Source: Acidobacteriota bacterium (GTDB taxonomy: Bacteria; Acidobacteriota; Blastocatellia; Pyrinomonadales; Pyrinomonadaceae). From it: 64,000 nucleotides of DNA. Below are positions 19,139 through 26,622 of this stretch, in pieces. Under the pieces are notes generated by a model. It did no database searches and was not told the DNA's origin. It saw only the letters and a list, made by a program, of their open reading frames with translations. The DNA is taken from assembly GCA_016715115.1 (NCBI GenBank), contig JADKBM010000013.1, forward strand, positions 310,001 through 374,000, given 5' to 3'. Position numbers and translations under genes: made by a program. How positions within the stretch are numbered: the first letter of the stretch is position 1; every line of letters starts with the position of its first letter.

Positions 19139-19350
19139 TTGGGGAATTGGGAATTGGGATTTGGGAATTGGGAATTGGGATTTCGGATTTGGGATTTCGG
19201 ATTTGCGATGTTCGCACTATCGGATTCGGTGCGGTTTGATTTGGCGAAATCCGTATTCCCAAATCGCAAATCGCAAATCCCAAATCCCAAATCCCAAATC
19301 CCAAATCCCAAATCCCAAATCCCAAATCGCAAATCCCAAATCCCAAATCC
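19139..19350. repeat. Inverted heptamer arrays (GGGATTT / AAATCCC)
   Basis: G-rich units fill 19139-19207, a unique centre follows, and about 13 complementary units (AAATCCC, AAATCGC) fill 19258-19350. The array ends 2 bp before the ATG of the next gene, so no Shine-Dalgarno sequence is available there. The longer open frame through the repeat is not a real N-terminal extension. Confidence 0.9.
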
Positions 19351-19352
19351 AT

Positions 19353-20585
19353 ATGGTTCATTCTGTCGATAAAATTCGCTCGCAGTTTCCCGCCCTTGCG
19401 CGGACTCACAACGGTTTTCCGGTTGCCTATTTCGACGGCCCGGGCGGAACGCAGGTTCCGCAAGTCGTCGTCGATGCGATGTCGGATTACCTGCTCAACC
19501 ACAATGCCAATTCCCATTGGGCGTTTCCGACAAGCCGCGAGACCGATGCGATCATCGAACGTTCGCGCGAAGCGCTGGCCGATTTTCTCAATGCGGCACC
19601 GACCGAGATCGCGTTCGGCCAGAATATGACGTCGCTGACGTTTCATCTTTCACGGGCGCTCGGAAGAGAGTTTTCACCGGGAGATGAGATCGTTTGCACC
19701 GAACTCGATCACCACGCGAACATTGACACCTGGCGTTTTCTCGAAAAGGAACGCGGCGTGAAACTGCGCTTTGTTTCGATGGATCCCGAAAGCGGAACGC
19801 TCAATATCGACGAGATCGGGTCGTTGTTGAACTCAAGGACCAAACTGCTTGCGATCGGAGCCGCGTCGAATGCCTTGGGAACGGTCTCGGACGTCCGGCA
19901 CGCCTGTCGGCTCGCGCGCGAGGCCGGAGTTTTGAGTTTTGTCGACGCGGTTCATTACGCCGCGCATAATCTGGTCGACGTCCGCGATTTCGACTGCGAT
20001 TTTCTTGCGTGTTCGGCTTACAAATTTTATGGACCGCACATCGGAATTCTCTTCGGTCGGGGCGAATTGTTGCGTGCGATCGACTTTCCAAAACTTCGCC
20101 CGGCGCCCGAAAACTCTCCGGATCGGGTCGAAACCGGAACGCAAAGCCACGAATCGATCGCCGGCGCCGGTGCCGCCGTCGATTTTCTGGCGTCGCTCGC
20201 TGACGGCGCGACTAGGCGCGAGCGGCTTCAGAACTCGTTTCGCGAACTTCACGAAAGGCAGCTCGAATTGACGGAGGCGCTTTGGAACGGACTGACCGCG
20301 ATCGGTGGTGTGAGGCTTTTTGGGCCAAATTACGAAATGCCGCGCACTTCGACCGTGTCTTTCGTCATTGATGGCGTCGATTCCGAGACGGTCGCCGTTA
20401 GACTCGCCGAAAAGGGCATTTTCGCGTCTAACGGAGATTTTTACGCGACGACGGTCGTTGAAAAGCTCGGGCTCGCGGACGTCGGACTTGTGCGGATCGG
20501 TTGCTGCATCTACACGACCCGTGAGGAAATCGAGAGATTACTGGAGGCGGTCGAAGAAATCGCGCGAGAGAGAAGTGAGAACTGA
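19353..20585 (+). CDS. Class V aminotransferase, cysteine desulfurase-like family
   Basis: 410 residues from ATG 19353 (MVHSVDKIRSQFPAL). PLP-enzyme features: FDGPGGTQVP near the N-terminus, ELDHHANIDTWR, DAVHYAAHNLVDV containing the PLP-ring Asp and His, and SAYKFYGPHIGIL with the Schiff-base lysine. This matches the cysteine desulfurase-like (TIGR01976-type) branch rather than IscS or SufS, and no C-terminal Cys loop of IscS type is seen; the true substrate is uncertain. The start codon abuts a heptamer array. Convergent with the beta-helix protein gene. Confidence 0.88.
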   Translation: MVHSVDKIRSQFPALARTHNGFPVAYFDGPGGTQVPQVVVDAMSDYLLNHNANSHWAFPTSRETDAIIERSREALADFLNAAPTEIAFGQNMTSLTFHLSRALGREFSPGDEIVCTELDHHANIDTWRFLEKERGVKLRFVSMDPESGTLNIDEIGSLLNSRTKLLAIGAASNALGTVSDVRHACRLAREAGVLSFVDAVHYAAHNLVDVRDFDCDFLACSAYKFYGPHIGILFGRGELLRAIDFPKLRPAPENSPDRVETGTQSHESIAGAGAAVDFLASLADGATRRERLQNSFRELHERQLELTEALWNGLTAIGGVRLFGPNYEMPRTSTVSFVIDGVDSETVAVRLAEKGIFASNGDFYATTVVEKLGLADVGLVRIGCCIYTTREEIERLLEAVEEIARERSEN

Positions 20586-21024
20586 GAAGTGGGAACTGAG
20601 AGCTGAGAACTCAGACGGCAAGCGGTAATTCCAAAAATCCAGATTCCAAGAGTTCGAGATCGAAGATCCAAAATCCAGATTCAAAGAATCAAGGAGCCAC
20701 TCGGAAAAACGATTAAGTGGGCGGAGAACACGAACTTGCGATAGCAGCACGTGAAGCGGAACGGAACCCGGGTGTCAGACGCGATTAACTCAAAAGCTAC
20801 CGATTCTGGAATATCTGGAATCTGGAATCTGGAATCGGGAGCTTTGAAACAGCGTCTCCCGAGATTCCTTTCTGTTCCCATTGACTGAAACGAATCCGCT
20901 CCATCCCGCCAATCTGTGTTCTAAGGGAAACGCGATCTGCTTCCGCTATGTCGGTTTTTCAAAGCCCCAAATCGCAGATCGCAAATCGCCAAATCGCAAA
21001 TCGCCAATCGCCAATCCCAAATCG
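20586..21024. repeat. Repeat-rich gene-less gap with hairpin
   Basis: 439 bp without a credible gene. It begins with GAGAAGT/ACTGAGA-type heptamers (20572-20612), continues with degenerate AAATCCAGATT-like units (20630-20695), and ends with AAATCGC/CCAATCG units (20960-21023). A hairpin at 20831-20868 (GGAATCGGGAG against CTCCC-ga-GATTCC) could terminate both convergent genes. A short frame at 20881 has no coding features. Confidence 0.7.
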
Positions 21025-22698
21025 TCACAGGCAGCTCCATTGTCCGGCGACGACCATTGCCGGCGCGCCGCTTCCGCCGGATTGGCAGGGTGTCGAACCA
21101 CGTTTGCAGTTCGAACAGTAAACCATTGAGCCGTTTGGTTTTCCGGCCGGAAGAGCGTTCTGGGCGAAAATCGGCATCTGGACCGGAGCGCCGAACTGGA
21201 CGTCGGTCCCGAAATATGTCGGATGTCCGACGACGCGTCCGTCAGAGGGTTGCCCGGTCATAAAGATGATCGTCGCCTTGTCAAAATTCTGCTTCACGGC
21301 GCCGCGGCATCCCAATGTATAGCCGTCGTAACAAAATCTGTCGCCCGTCGAATAGACACGGACGCGCTCGTCGGCACGGAACGTGTCGGCGTTGAACATA
21401 CTTCCGACCGAGACAAACGTCCGGCGTGCTTTGAAAACAATCGGATCGCCGAAAATGCAATTGACGAAAGTTATCGGATACGAGTAATCGCCGGCGTCGG
21501 GATTCTGAACTTCGTTGTAAACGAGCGAATTCGTCATCGATTCCGTTTGCGACCCGATTACCGTCAGATTTCCGCTGTCGAGGATATTGATGAACGTCCC
21601 GCCGAGCGCATTCGAGTATCCGCCGCCGAATGTGTCCTGGATCGTTACCATTCCGACGCGTTCGAAATGCATTGAATTCGCCGCCTGGGTCGCGGTGCGG
21701 GCCGGATTGATGAACTCGCTCCCTTCGATCTTCCAGTCGGTGTTGCGCGTGTCGCAGTAGATCGCCGTGTCGGTGTTGTAAACAAAACGCGAATTGCGGA
21801 TCTTTATGTAATCGAACTGCCAGTTGAGATTCGTCTGGGGCAGTCCGTGAGCATAAATCCCCCGCCAGAACGCGGTGAACGCGACGTTGTCGAAATAGAC
21901 GTTTTGCGTTGAGGTGTATGCACCGAGCGCTTCGACGCCGTTGGTCATCGGCAATCCGGTAACGGAAGACAGTTCGATGTTCTCAAATGAAACCTTTTCC
22001 GTGCATTCGCCGATTTTGAACAGAGACTGTCTGGCGGTCGTCAGCAAGATGCGGGTCGCGCTGCGGCGAATCAGATCGCTCGTCGCGGCCTGCGAATGAA
22101 GTCCGCCTGCGCCGCGGATCGTGATGTTTGAGGGCAGAGTCAGGCCGCGAAAGCCCGGGACGTTTCCGATCTGATAATCGCCTTCGGGAAAATACAACAC
22201 GCCGCCGTTGTGCGAGGCGATGAAGGCGAGCGCGCTTTGAACCGCCAATGTGTCGTCGTTGCGGCCGTTGCCGTAAGCCCCGAAATCCCGGATGTTGTAT
22301 TCGCCGAGCGTCTTTTCGTCCGGCGTCGCGATCCAGTCATAGATCACCGTTCTGACATACTGGTCGCCCGAAAACGAGATCCGGTACTTTTTGTCTTCCC
22401 CCTGGAAACACCATTTCAGGTTATTTGAGTTCACGCGCATTGAGGCCGTCGAAGCTGAACCCTTTGTGACCGTCGTCCCCGAACCGTCGCAGGCGCGGAC
22501 ATTCATCGGCGTTGCCGGATCGAGATCTGCAATTGTGACGCTCACGGTCGGCGGCGCGAATCTTGTCGCGCACGTCGCGGCCCGGTGATTTTCAGGCGCA
22601 TCAAGAAAGATATTGTAGCCTTCGAACTTGTTTTGAGCTGCAACGGTAGCCGCCGTCATCGCGACGGACAGGATTAGAAATAGTAGTTTTTTCCGCAT
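21025..22698 (-). CDS. Secreted right-handed beta-helix protein, pectate-lyase-3-like fold
   Basis: 557 residues from ATG 22698 (MRKKLLFLILSVAMTAATVAA, a signal peptide). The central segment NIRDFGAYGNGRNDDTLAVQ and GGVLYFPEGDYQIG is the hallmark of the Pectate_lyase_3 / phage tailspike-like beta-helix family, followed by repeated short strands (NITIRGAGG, NVYFDNVAF, IKIRNSRFVY). The C-terminus has two CxxC-like cysteines (CSNCKRGSTPC). Such proteins bind or cleave polysaccharide; no catalytic set could be assigned, so substrate and activity are open. Single gene, exported. Confidence 0.82.
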   Translation of the reverse strand: MRKKLLFLILSVAMTAATVAAQNKFEGYNIFLDAPENHRAATCATRFAPPTVSVTIADLDPATPMNVRACDGSGTTVTKGSASTASMRVNSNNLKWCFQGEDKKYRISFSGDQYVRTVIYDWIATPDEKTLGEYNIRDFGAYGNGRNDDTLAVQSALAFIASHNGGVLYFPEGDYQIGNVPGFRGLTLPSNITIRGAGGLHSQAATSDLIRRSATRILLTTARQSLFKIGECTEKVSFENIELSSVTGLPMTNGVEALGAYTSTQNVYFDNVAFTAFWRGIYAHGLPQTNLNWQFDYIKIRNSRFVYNTDTAIYCDTRNTDWKIEGSEFINPARTATQAANSMHFERVGMVTIQDTFGGGYSNALGGTFINILDSGNLTVIGSQTESMTNSLVYNEVQNPDAGDYSYPITFVNCIFGDPIVFKARRTFVSVGSMFNADTFRADERVRVYSTGDRFCYDGYTLGCRGAVKQNFDKATIIFMTGQPSDGRVVGHPTYFGTDVQFGAPVQMPIFAQNALPAGKPNGSMVYCSNCKRGSTPCQSGGSGAPAMVVAGQWSCL

Positions 22699-22945
22699 AT
22701 TCAATTATTATCTCTCACTTCGGATGGTTCACCAAAAACGACGCCGGAGATTCGAAGCCGCAGGCGCGCGGAAGGTTCGCCGCGTTGTCGTTACTTTCGA
22801 ATGGTTCACATCAGGCGCCGAACCGGGAACCTTGATTCGCCCCTCACCACGACCGAAAACTCAAAAGTAGGACATTTGTAACAACCCGACCGGCGTCGGA
22901 TGATACGATTATGAATCTTGAAGTAAAAGTAAATATTCGAACATT

Positions 22946-23194
22946 ATGGAAATCACATTAGGGTTGATCGGCGTGATCGTCTGCGGTCTCTTGCTTCGTG
23001 TGCCGTTCGTTGCGCTGGTCGAATCTGTGTCGAGCGGAAGCGAGATCAAGTATCAGATCGCGAATGCGCATTTGATGTTCAATATCCTCGGAGTCCTTGG
23101 TTCTGTCGGACTCATCCCTTTTGTGGAGAGGCTTTTGAACTACCTGCTTCCCGACGTCGATGCTGATCCTGCAACCGAACTTAGTCCGGCCTGA
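22946..23194 (+). CDS. Small membrane protein resembling the C-terminal part of a Na/Pi cotransporter repeat
   Basis: 82 residues with two hydrophobic segments. The phrase ANAHLMFNILGVLGSVGLIP followed by FVERLL recalls the AxxHxxFNxxGxxxxxP motif at the end of the second repeat of NptA/PNaS-type phosphate transporters, but a whole transporter is several times longer. It is either a decayed remnant that kept its frame or a small stand-alone membrane protein. A hairpin terminator follows 20 bp after the stop, which favours an expressed unit. Confidence 0.5.
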   Translation: MEITLGLIGVIVCGLLLRVPFVALVESVSSGSEIKYQIANAHLMFNILGVLGSVGLIPFVERLLNYLLPDVDADPATELSPA

Positions 23195-23214
23195 ACATTG
23201 AGCAACGAGAATCG

Positions 23215-23253
23215 ACCGGAGTCCGTTCCGTGCGGACTCCGGTTCGATTGTTT
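23215..23253 (+). terminator. Hairpin terminator
   Basis: A perfect 11-bp stem (23215-23225 with 23233-23243) with a 7-nt loop is followed by a weak T-rich stretch. It lies 20 bp after the small membrane protein. Confidence 0.7.
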
Positions 23254-23301
23254 ATACTCAATCACACTGCACAAACTAGATTTGCGAAAACTACAAATAA
23301 T

Positions 23302-24321
23302 ATGAGCAACTTGGTACGGGCATATGCGGCCGCGGAACCGCGAGGGAAGTTTGATCGTTTTGATTTCGACGCCGGGGAACTCGGCTCCGAACAGGTCGAG
23401 ATCCAAGTGCATTCGTGCGGGATCTGCCATTCCGATCTGTCGATGCTGAACAACGATTGGGGAATCACGCAGTATCCGTTTGTCGGCGGTCACGAAGCCG
23501 TCGGAGAGATCGTCGCCGTCGGCAGCTATGCAAAAGGCGTCGCGGTCGGCGACAAGGTCGGTCTTGGGTGGAATTCCGGAAGTTGCAATTGCTGCGATCA
23601 ATGCCTGAACGGCTATCAGATCAACTGCCGCAAACTGGAACAGACGATCGTCGCGCGTCACGGTGGATTCGCCGAACGCCTGCGATGCAACTGGGAATGG
23701 GCAGTGAAACTGCCTGACGCTCTCGATCTGTCAAAGGCCGGACCGCTGTTCTGCGGCGGAATCACAGTGTTCAACCCTTTCGTTCAACTCGGCATTAAAC
23801 CGACGGACAAGGTCGGCGTCGTCGGAATCGGCGGTCTGGGACATCTCGCGCTGCAGTTCGCGGACAAATGGGGTTGCGAGGTTACGGCGTTCACATCCAA
23901 CGCCTCGAAAACCGAAGAACTCAAAAAGCTCGGGGCGGACTTTGTCGTCGGCACTCGCGACGATGAAGCGCTTGCGTCGCTCGCGGGCAAATTCGATATG
24001 ATCCTCGTGACTGTCAATGTTTCGCTGAACTGGGATCTTTATTTCAACGCGCTCGCGCCAAAAGGCATCCTGCACGTCGTCGGTGCGGTCCTCGAACCGA
24101 TACCGGTCGGAGCATTTTCGCTCATAATGAACCAAAAAAGTCTGAGCGGAACGGCGACCGGTAGTCCCGGCGTGGTCGCCAAAATGCTTGAATTCTGCGC
24201 GCGCCACAAGATCGAGACGGTCACCGAAAAATTCCCTATGTCGCGCATCAACGAAGCGTTCGAACATCTCGAAAGCGGCAAGGCACGCTATCGGATCGTG
24301 CTCGAGAACGACTTCAATTAG
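23302..24321 (+). CDS. Zinc-dependent alcohol dehydrogenase, CAD/YahK-like
   Basis: 339 residues from ATG 23302 (MSNLVRAYAAAEPRG); the longer frame upstream overlaps the terminator. Medium-chain dehydrogenase with catalytic zinc ligands Cys39 (CGICHSD) and His64-Glu65 (GGHEAVG), a structural-zinc cluster CNCCDQC...NC, and a Rossmann motif GIGGLGHLALQ. The GICHSD signature is typical of the cinnamyl-alcohol-dehydrogenase/aldehyde-reductase branch, which usually reduces aldehydes with NADPH; substrate not determinable. Next gene downstream is trxA, but a promoter separates them. Confidence 0.92.
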   Translation: MSNLVRAYAAAEPRGKFDRFDFDAGELGSEQVEIQVHSCGICHSDLSMLNNDWGITQYPFVGGHEAVGEIVAVGSYAKGVAVGDKVGLGWNSGSCNCCDQCLNGYQINCRKLEQTIVARHGGFAERLRCNWEWAVKLPDALDLSKAGPLFCGGITVFNPFVQLGIKPTDKVGVVGIGGLGHLALQFADKWGCEVTAFTSNASKTEELKKLGADFVVGTRDDEALASLAGKFDMILVTVNVSLNWDLYFNALAPKGILHVVGAVLEPIPVGAFSLIMNQKSLSGTATGSPGVVAKMLEFCARHKIETVTEKFPMSRINEAFEHLESGKARYRIVLENDFN

Positions 24322-24327
24322 AGGTGT

Positions 24328-24356
24328 TTGACATTTGTAACCGGACAGGTTACAGT
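24328..24356 (+). promoter_or_regulatory. Candidate promoter with operator-like dyad upstream of trxA
   Basis: TTGACA (24328-24333), 17 bp, TACAGT (24351-24356). Between them lies a perfect dyad TGTAACC-GGACA-GGTTACA (24336-24354), a form common for TetR-type operators. A second -10 (TATAAT, 24391-24396, with TTGCGG 18 bp upstream) lies closer to trxA, so the gene may have two promoters, one of them repressible. Confidence 0.55.
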
Positions 24357-24423
24357 TTATTCGGTTTTGCGGAATAAAACCATCGGCGGTTATAATAAAC
24401 GTCATATTCATAGGAGATATCAA

Positions 24424-24753
24424 ATGGGAAATTTTACAAATGCAATTAGCGATTCGAACTTTCAAACGGATGTTTTGGGTTCGGATCAGCCGGTCTTGGT
24501 CGACTTTTGGGCTGAATGGTGCGGTCCGTGCCGCGTCATCGCACCGACGGTAGATGCGGTCGCCGAACAGTTTGAGGGCAAGGCTAAGGTCTTCAAGATG
24601 GACGTTGACGAGAACATCAACGTTCCGCAGCGTTACGGAATCCGCGGAATCCCGACGCTGATCCTTTTCAAGAACGGCGAAGAGCAGGAACGCTACGTCG
24701 GCGGCAACATCAGCCGCGAGAAACTCGCCGAAATGGTTGGAAAATACGTCTAG
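24424..24753 (+). CDS. trxA: Thioredoxin
   Basis: 109 residues from ATG 24424, with AGGAGAT at ideal distance. The active site is WCGPC (Trp32, Cys33, Cys36), with the cis-proline in GIPTLILF and the usual VDFWAEWCGPC lead-in. A cytoplasmic disulfide reductase that serves ribonucleotide reductase, methionine sulfoxide reductase and other targets. It is transcribed from its own promoter region and followed by a hairpin terminator. Confidence 0.97.
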   Translation: MGNFTNAISDSNFQTDVLGSDQPVLVDFWAEWCGPCRVIAPTVDAVAEQFEGKAKVFKMDVDENINVPQRYGIRGIPTLILFKNGEEQERYVGGNISREKLAEMVGKYV

Positions 24754-24774
24754 TTTTGTTTGCCGCGAGGTATC

Positions 24775-24817
24775 ACGAATTTCACGAATCGTTGGGTTCG
24801 TGAAATTCGTTTTGTTT
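24775..24817 (+). terminator. Hairpin terminator after trxA
   Basis: A perfect 14-bp stem (24775-24788 with 24797-24810) with an 8-nt loop is followed by TTTGTTTG. It starts 22 bp after the trxA stop. Confidence 0.8.
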
Positions 24818-24834
24818 GTGGCAGAGATCCAAAT

Positions 24835-25797
24835 ATGAAAGCAATTGTTGTTTCGGAATTTGGTCCTCCCGAGGTGATGAAGCTTACGAACGTCGACACT
24901 CCGAAGGTCGGCGACTCGCAGATTCTCGTTCGTGTCGAGGCCGCCGGTGTAAATCCGGTCGATACGTACATCCGCTCGGGCCTTCACGCGATACGGCCGA
25001 CGTTGCCGTTCACGCCGGGAAAAGACGGCGCCGGGATCGTCGAAGCGGTCGGTGCGGCGGTCGTGGACTTCAAACCCGGTGATCGCGTATATCTCGCCGG
25101 CGCGGTGACGGGAACATACGCGGAATTCGCATTGTGCGAAGCGTCACAGGTTCACGCCTTGCCGGACAACGTCGATTTCGATGAGGGCGCGGGTGTTTTC
25201 GTCCCGTACGCAACCGCTTGGCGCGGATTGTTTGAAAAGGCAAATGCCCGTCCGGGCGAGACCGTTTTGATTCACGGAGCGTCGGGCGGAGTCGGCATCG
25301 CGGCGATTCAGTGGGCGAAACACGCGGGCTTGACGGTCCTCGGGACGGCGAGTTCGGAGGAAGGCAAGAGCCTCGCGAAACAGCAGGGAGCCGACTTCGT
25401 CTTCGATCACACAAGCGAGAGTTATCTCGATGAGATTCTCGCGGCCACCGGCGGCAAAGGTGTCGACATTGTTCTCGAAATGCTTGCTAACGTCAATCTG
25501 GTCAAGGACTTCGAAGTCTTGAGAATGTTCGGCCGGATCGTCGTTATCGGAAACCGCGGAAGCCTCGACTTCAACCCGCGCCTGACGATGGGCAAAGACG
25601 CGAGCATTCTCGGACTCTCGTTGTTCAACGCCAAGCCGGAAACGATGTCAGCGATCCACGTCGCGATCTACGAGGGTCTGCAAAAGGGATATCTGAAGCC
25701 GGTCGTCGGCAAACGCCTGAAACTCGATGACGCAGCGCAGGCGCATCACGATGTAATCGAACACAAGGCCTTCGGGAAGATCGTCCTTGTTAACTGA
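24835..25797 (+). CDS. NADPH:quinone oxidoreductase (zeta-crystallin-like)
   Basis: 320 residues from ATG 24835 (MKAIVVSEFGPPEVMKL). Zinc-free medium-chain reductase: the N-terminal GroES-like fold has VNPVDTYIR and PGKDGAGIVEAVG, and the cofactor domain has the GASGGVGIAAIQ nucleotide-binding loop. No catalytic zinc cysteines are present, which separates it from the alcohol dehydrogenase at 23302. The likely reaction is NADPH-dependent reduction of quinones or enones. The gene ends directly at a GAGAAGT heptamer array. Confidence 0.92.
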   Translation: MKAIVVSEFGPPEVMKLTNVDTPKVGDSQILVRVEAAGVNPVDTYIRSGLHAIRPTLPFTPGKDGAGIVEAVGAAVVDFKPGDRVYLAGAVTGTYAEFALCEASQVHALPDNVDFDEGAGVFVPYATAWRGLFEKANARPGETVLIHGASGGVGIAAIQWAKHAGLTVLGTASSEEGKSLAKQQGADFVFDHTSESYLDEILAATGGKGVDIVLEMLANVNLVKDFEVLRMFGRIVVIGNRGSLDFNPRLTMGKDASILGLSLFNAKPETMSAIHVAIYEGLQKGYLKPVVGKRLKLDDAAQAHHDVIEHKAFGKIVLVN

Positions 25798-26178
25798 GAA
25801 CTGAGAAGTGAGAGCTGAGAATGGAGAACTTCGAACTTGGAACTGAGAAATGAGAAGTGAGAAGTGAGAACTGAGAAGTGAGAAGTGAGAAGTGAGAAGT
25901 GAGAAATGAGAAATGAGAAGTGAGAAGTGAGAAGTGAGAAGTGAGAAGTGAGAAGTGAGAAGTGAGATCTTGGAACTGAGAAATGATAAATGAGAACTGA
26001 GAGGTGAGAAAGGAGAACGGAGAACGGAGAACCGAGATGATTTCTCAATTCTCACTCTTCAGCCCTTACTTCTCAGATCTCACTTATCAGTTCTCCATTC
26101 TCCATTCTCCGTTCTCAGTTCCAAGTTCCAAGTTCCAAGTTCCAAGTTCCCAGTTCTCAGTTCTCAGTTCTCAGTTAC
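25798..26178. repeat. Convergent purine-rich / pyrimidine-rich heptamer arrays
   Basis: Bases 25798-26035 are mainly GAGAAGT, GAGAACT and GAGAAAT heptamers (purine strand). Bases 26040-26178 are TTCTCAGTT, TTCCAAG and CATTCTC units (pyrimidine strand), so the halves can pair with each other imperfectly. 383 bp without a gene of its own; open frames run through because the units lack stops in some frames. Confidence 0.9.
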
Positions 26179-26180
26179 AA

Positions 26181-26456
26181 ATGCTTATGTCCGCCGAAAA
26201 ATACGTTGAAATCATTATGCGCGACGAAATGTCGATGATTGCCGCCGAACAGACGACAGTTTATGAGGCCGCGCGAATCGAGAGGCTCTACAAGTTCCAC
26301 GACGGCGCGATAATGCGATACGAGTGGCAGGACTCATCGATCGTCGGCGACCGGTTCAATCATCGATTTTCGTTGGTTGAGCCGCCGACACCGAATCCGG
26401 CCGGCTTAGAGCGAGGAATCGTGAAGGTTATCGATCATCCGACTTCATCACGCTGA
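26181..26456 (+). CDS. Small protein of unknown function
   Basis: 91 residues from ATG 26181 (MLMSAEKYVEIIMRDEMSM); ATG 26187 is an alternative. The open frame continues upstream only because the repeat has no stop there. No signal peptide or membrane segment; charged, mixed alpha/beta composition (RLYKFHDGAIMRYEW, FNHRFSLVEPP). Family not recognised. The repeat array reaches within 2 bp of the start, so no Shine-Dalgarno sequence is present. Codon use resembles neighbouring real genes. Confidence 0.6.
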   Translation: MLMSAEKYVEIIMRDEMSMIAAEQTTVYEAARIERLYKFHDGAIMRYEWQDSSIVGDRFNHRFSLVEPPTPNPAGLERGIVKVIDHPTSSR

Positions 26457-26622
26457 TTTTGCCTGATCGTGAAATTTGGCCATCTAAACTCTCGCGGCCT
26501 GCTGCCCGGATGTAAAGGCCCGCCGACTTTTGACGCTGCTGTCGCCGAAATGTGAGGCTTTTTTGGATATCGAGGCGGCAGCCAGAATCGTCTGATTTCT
26601 AACGCTGCCGCTCGTCTTTTTG

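Noticed and set aside
19161..19352. N-terminal extension of the aminotransferase
   Set aside because: Encoded by heptamer repeats (NPKSQIP units); the conserved protein begins at 19353.
20881..21129. 82-codon frame starting MTETNPLHPANL
   Set aside because: Runs through repeats and into the end of the convergent gene; no coding signal.
26004..26180. N-terminal extension of the 26181 protein
   Set aside because: Encoded by pyrimidine-rich repeats only.
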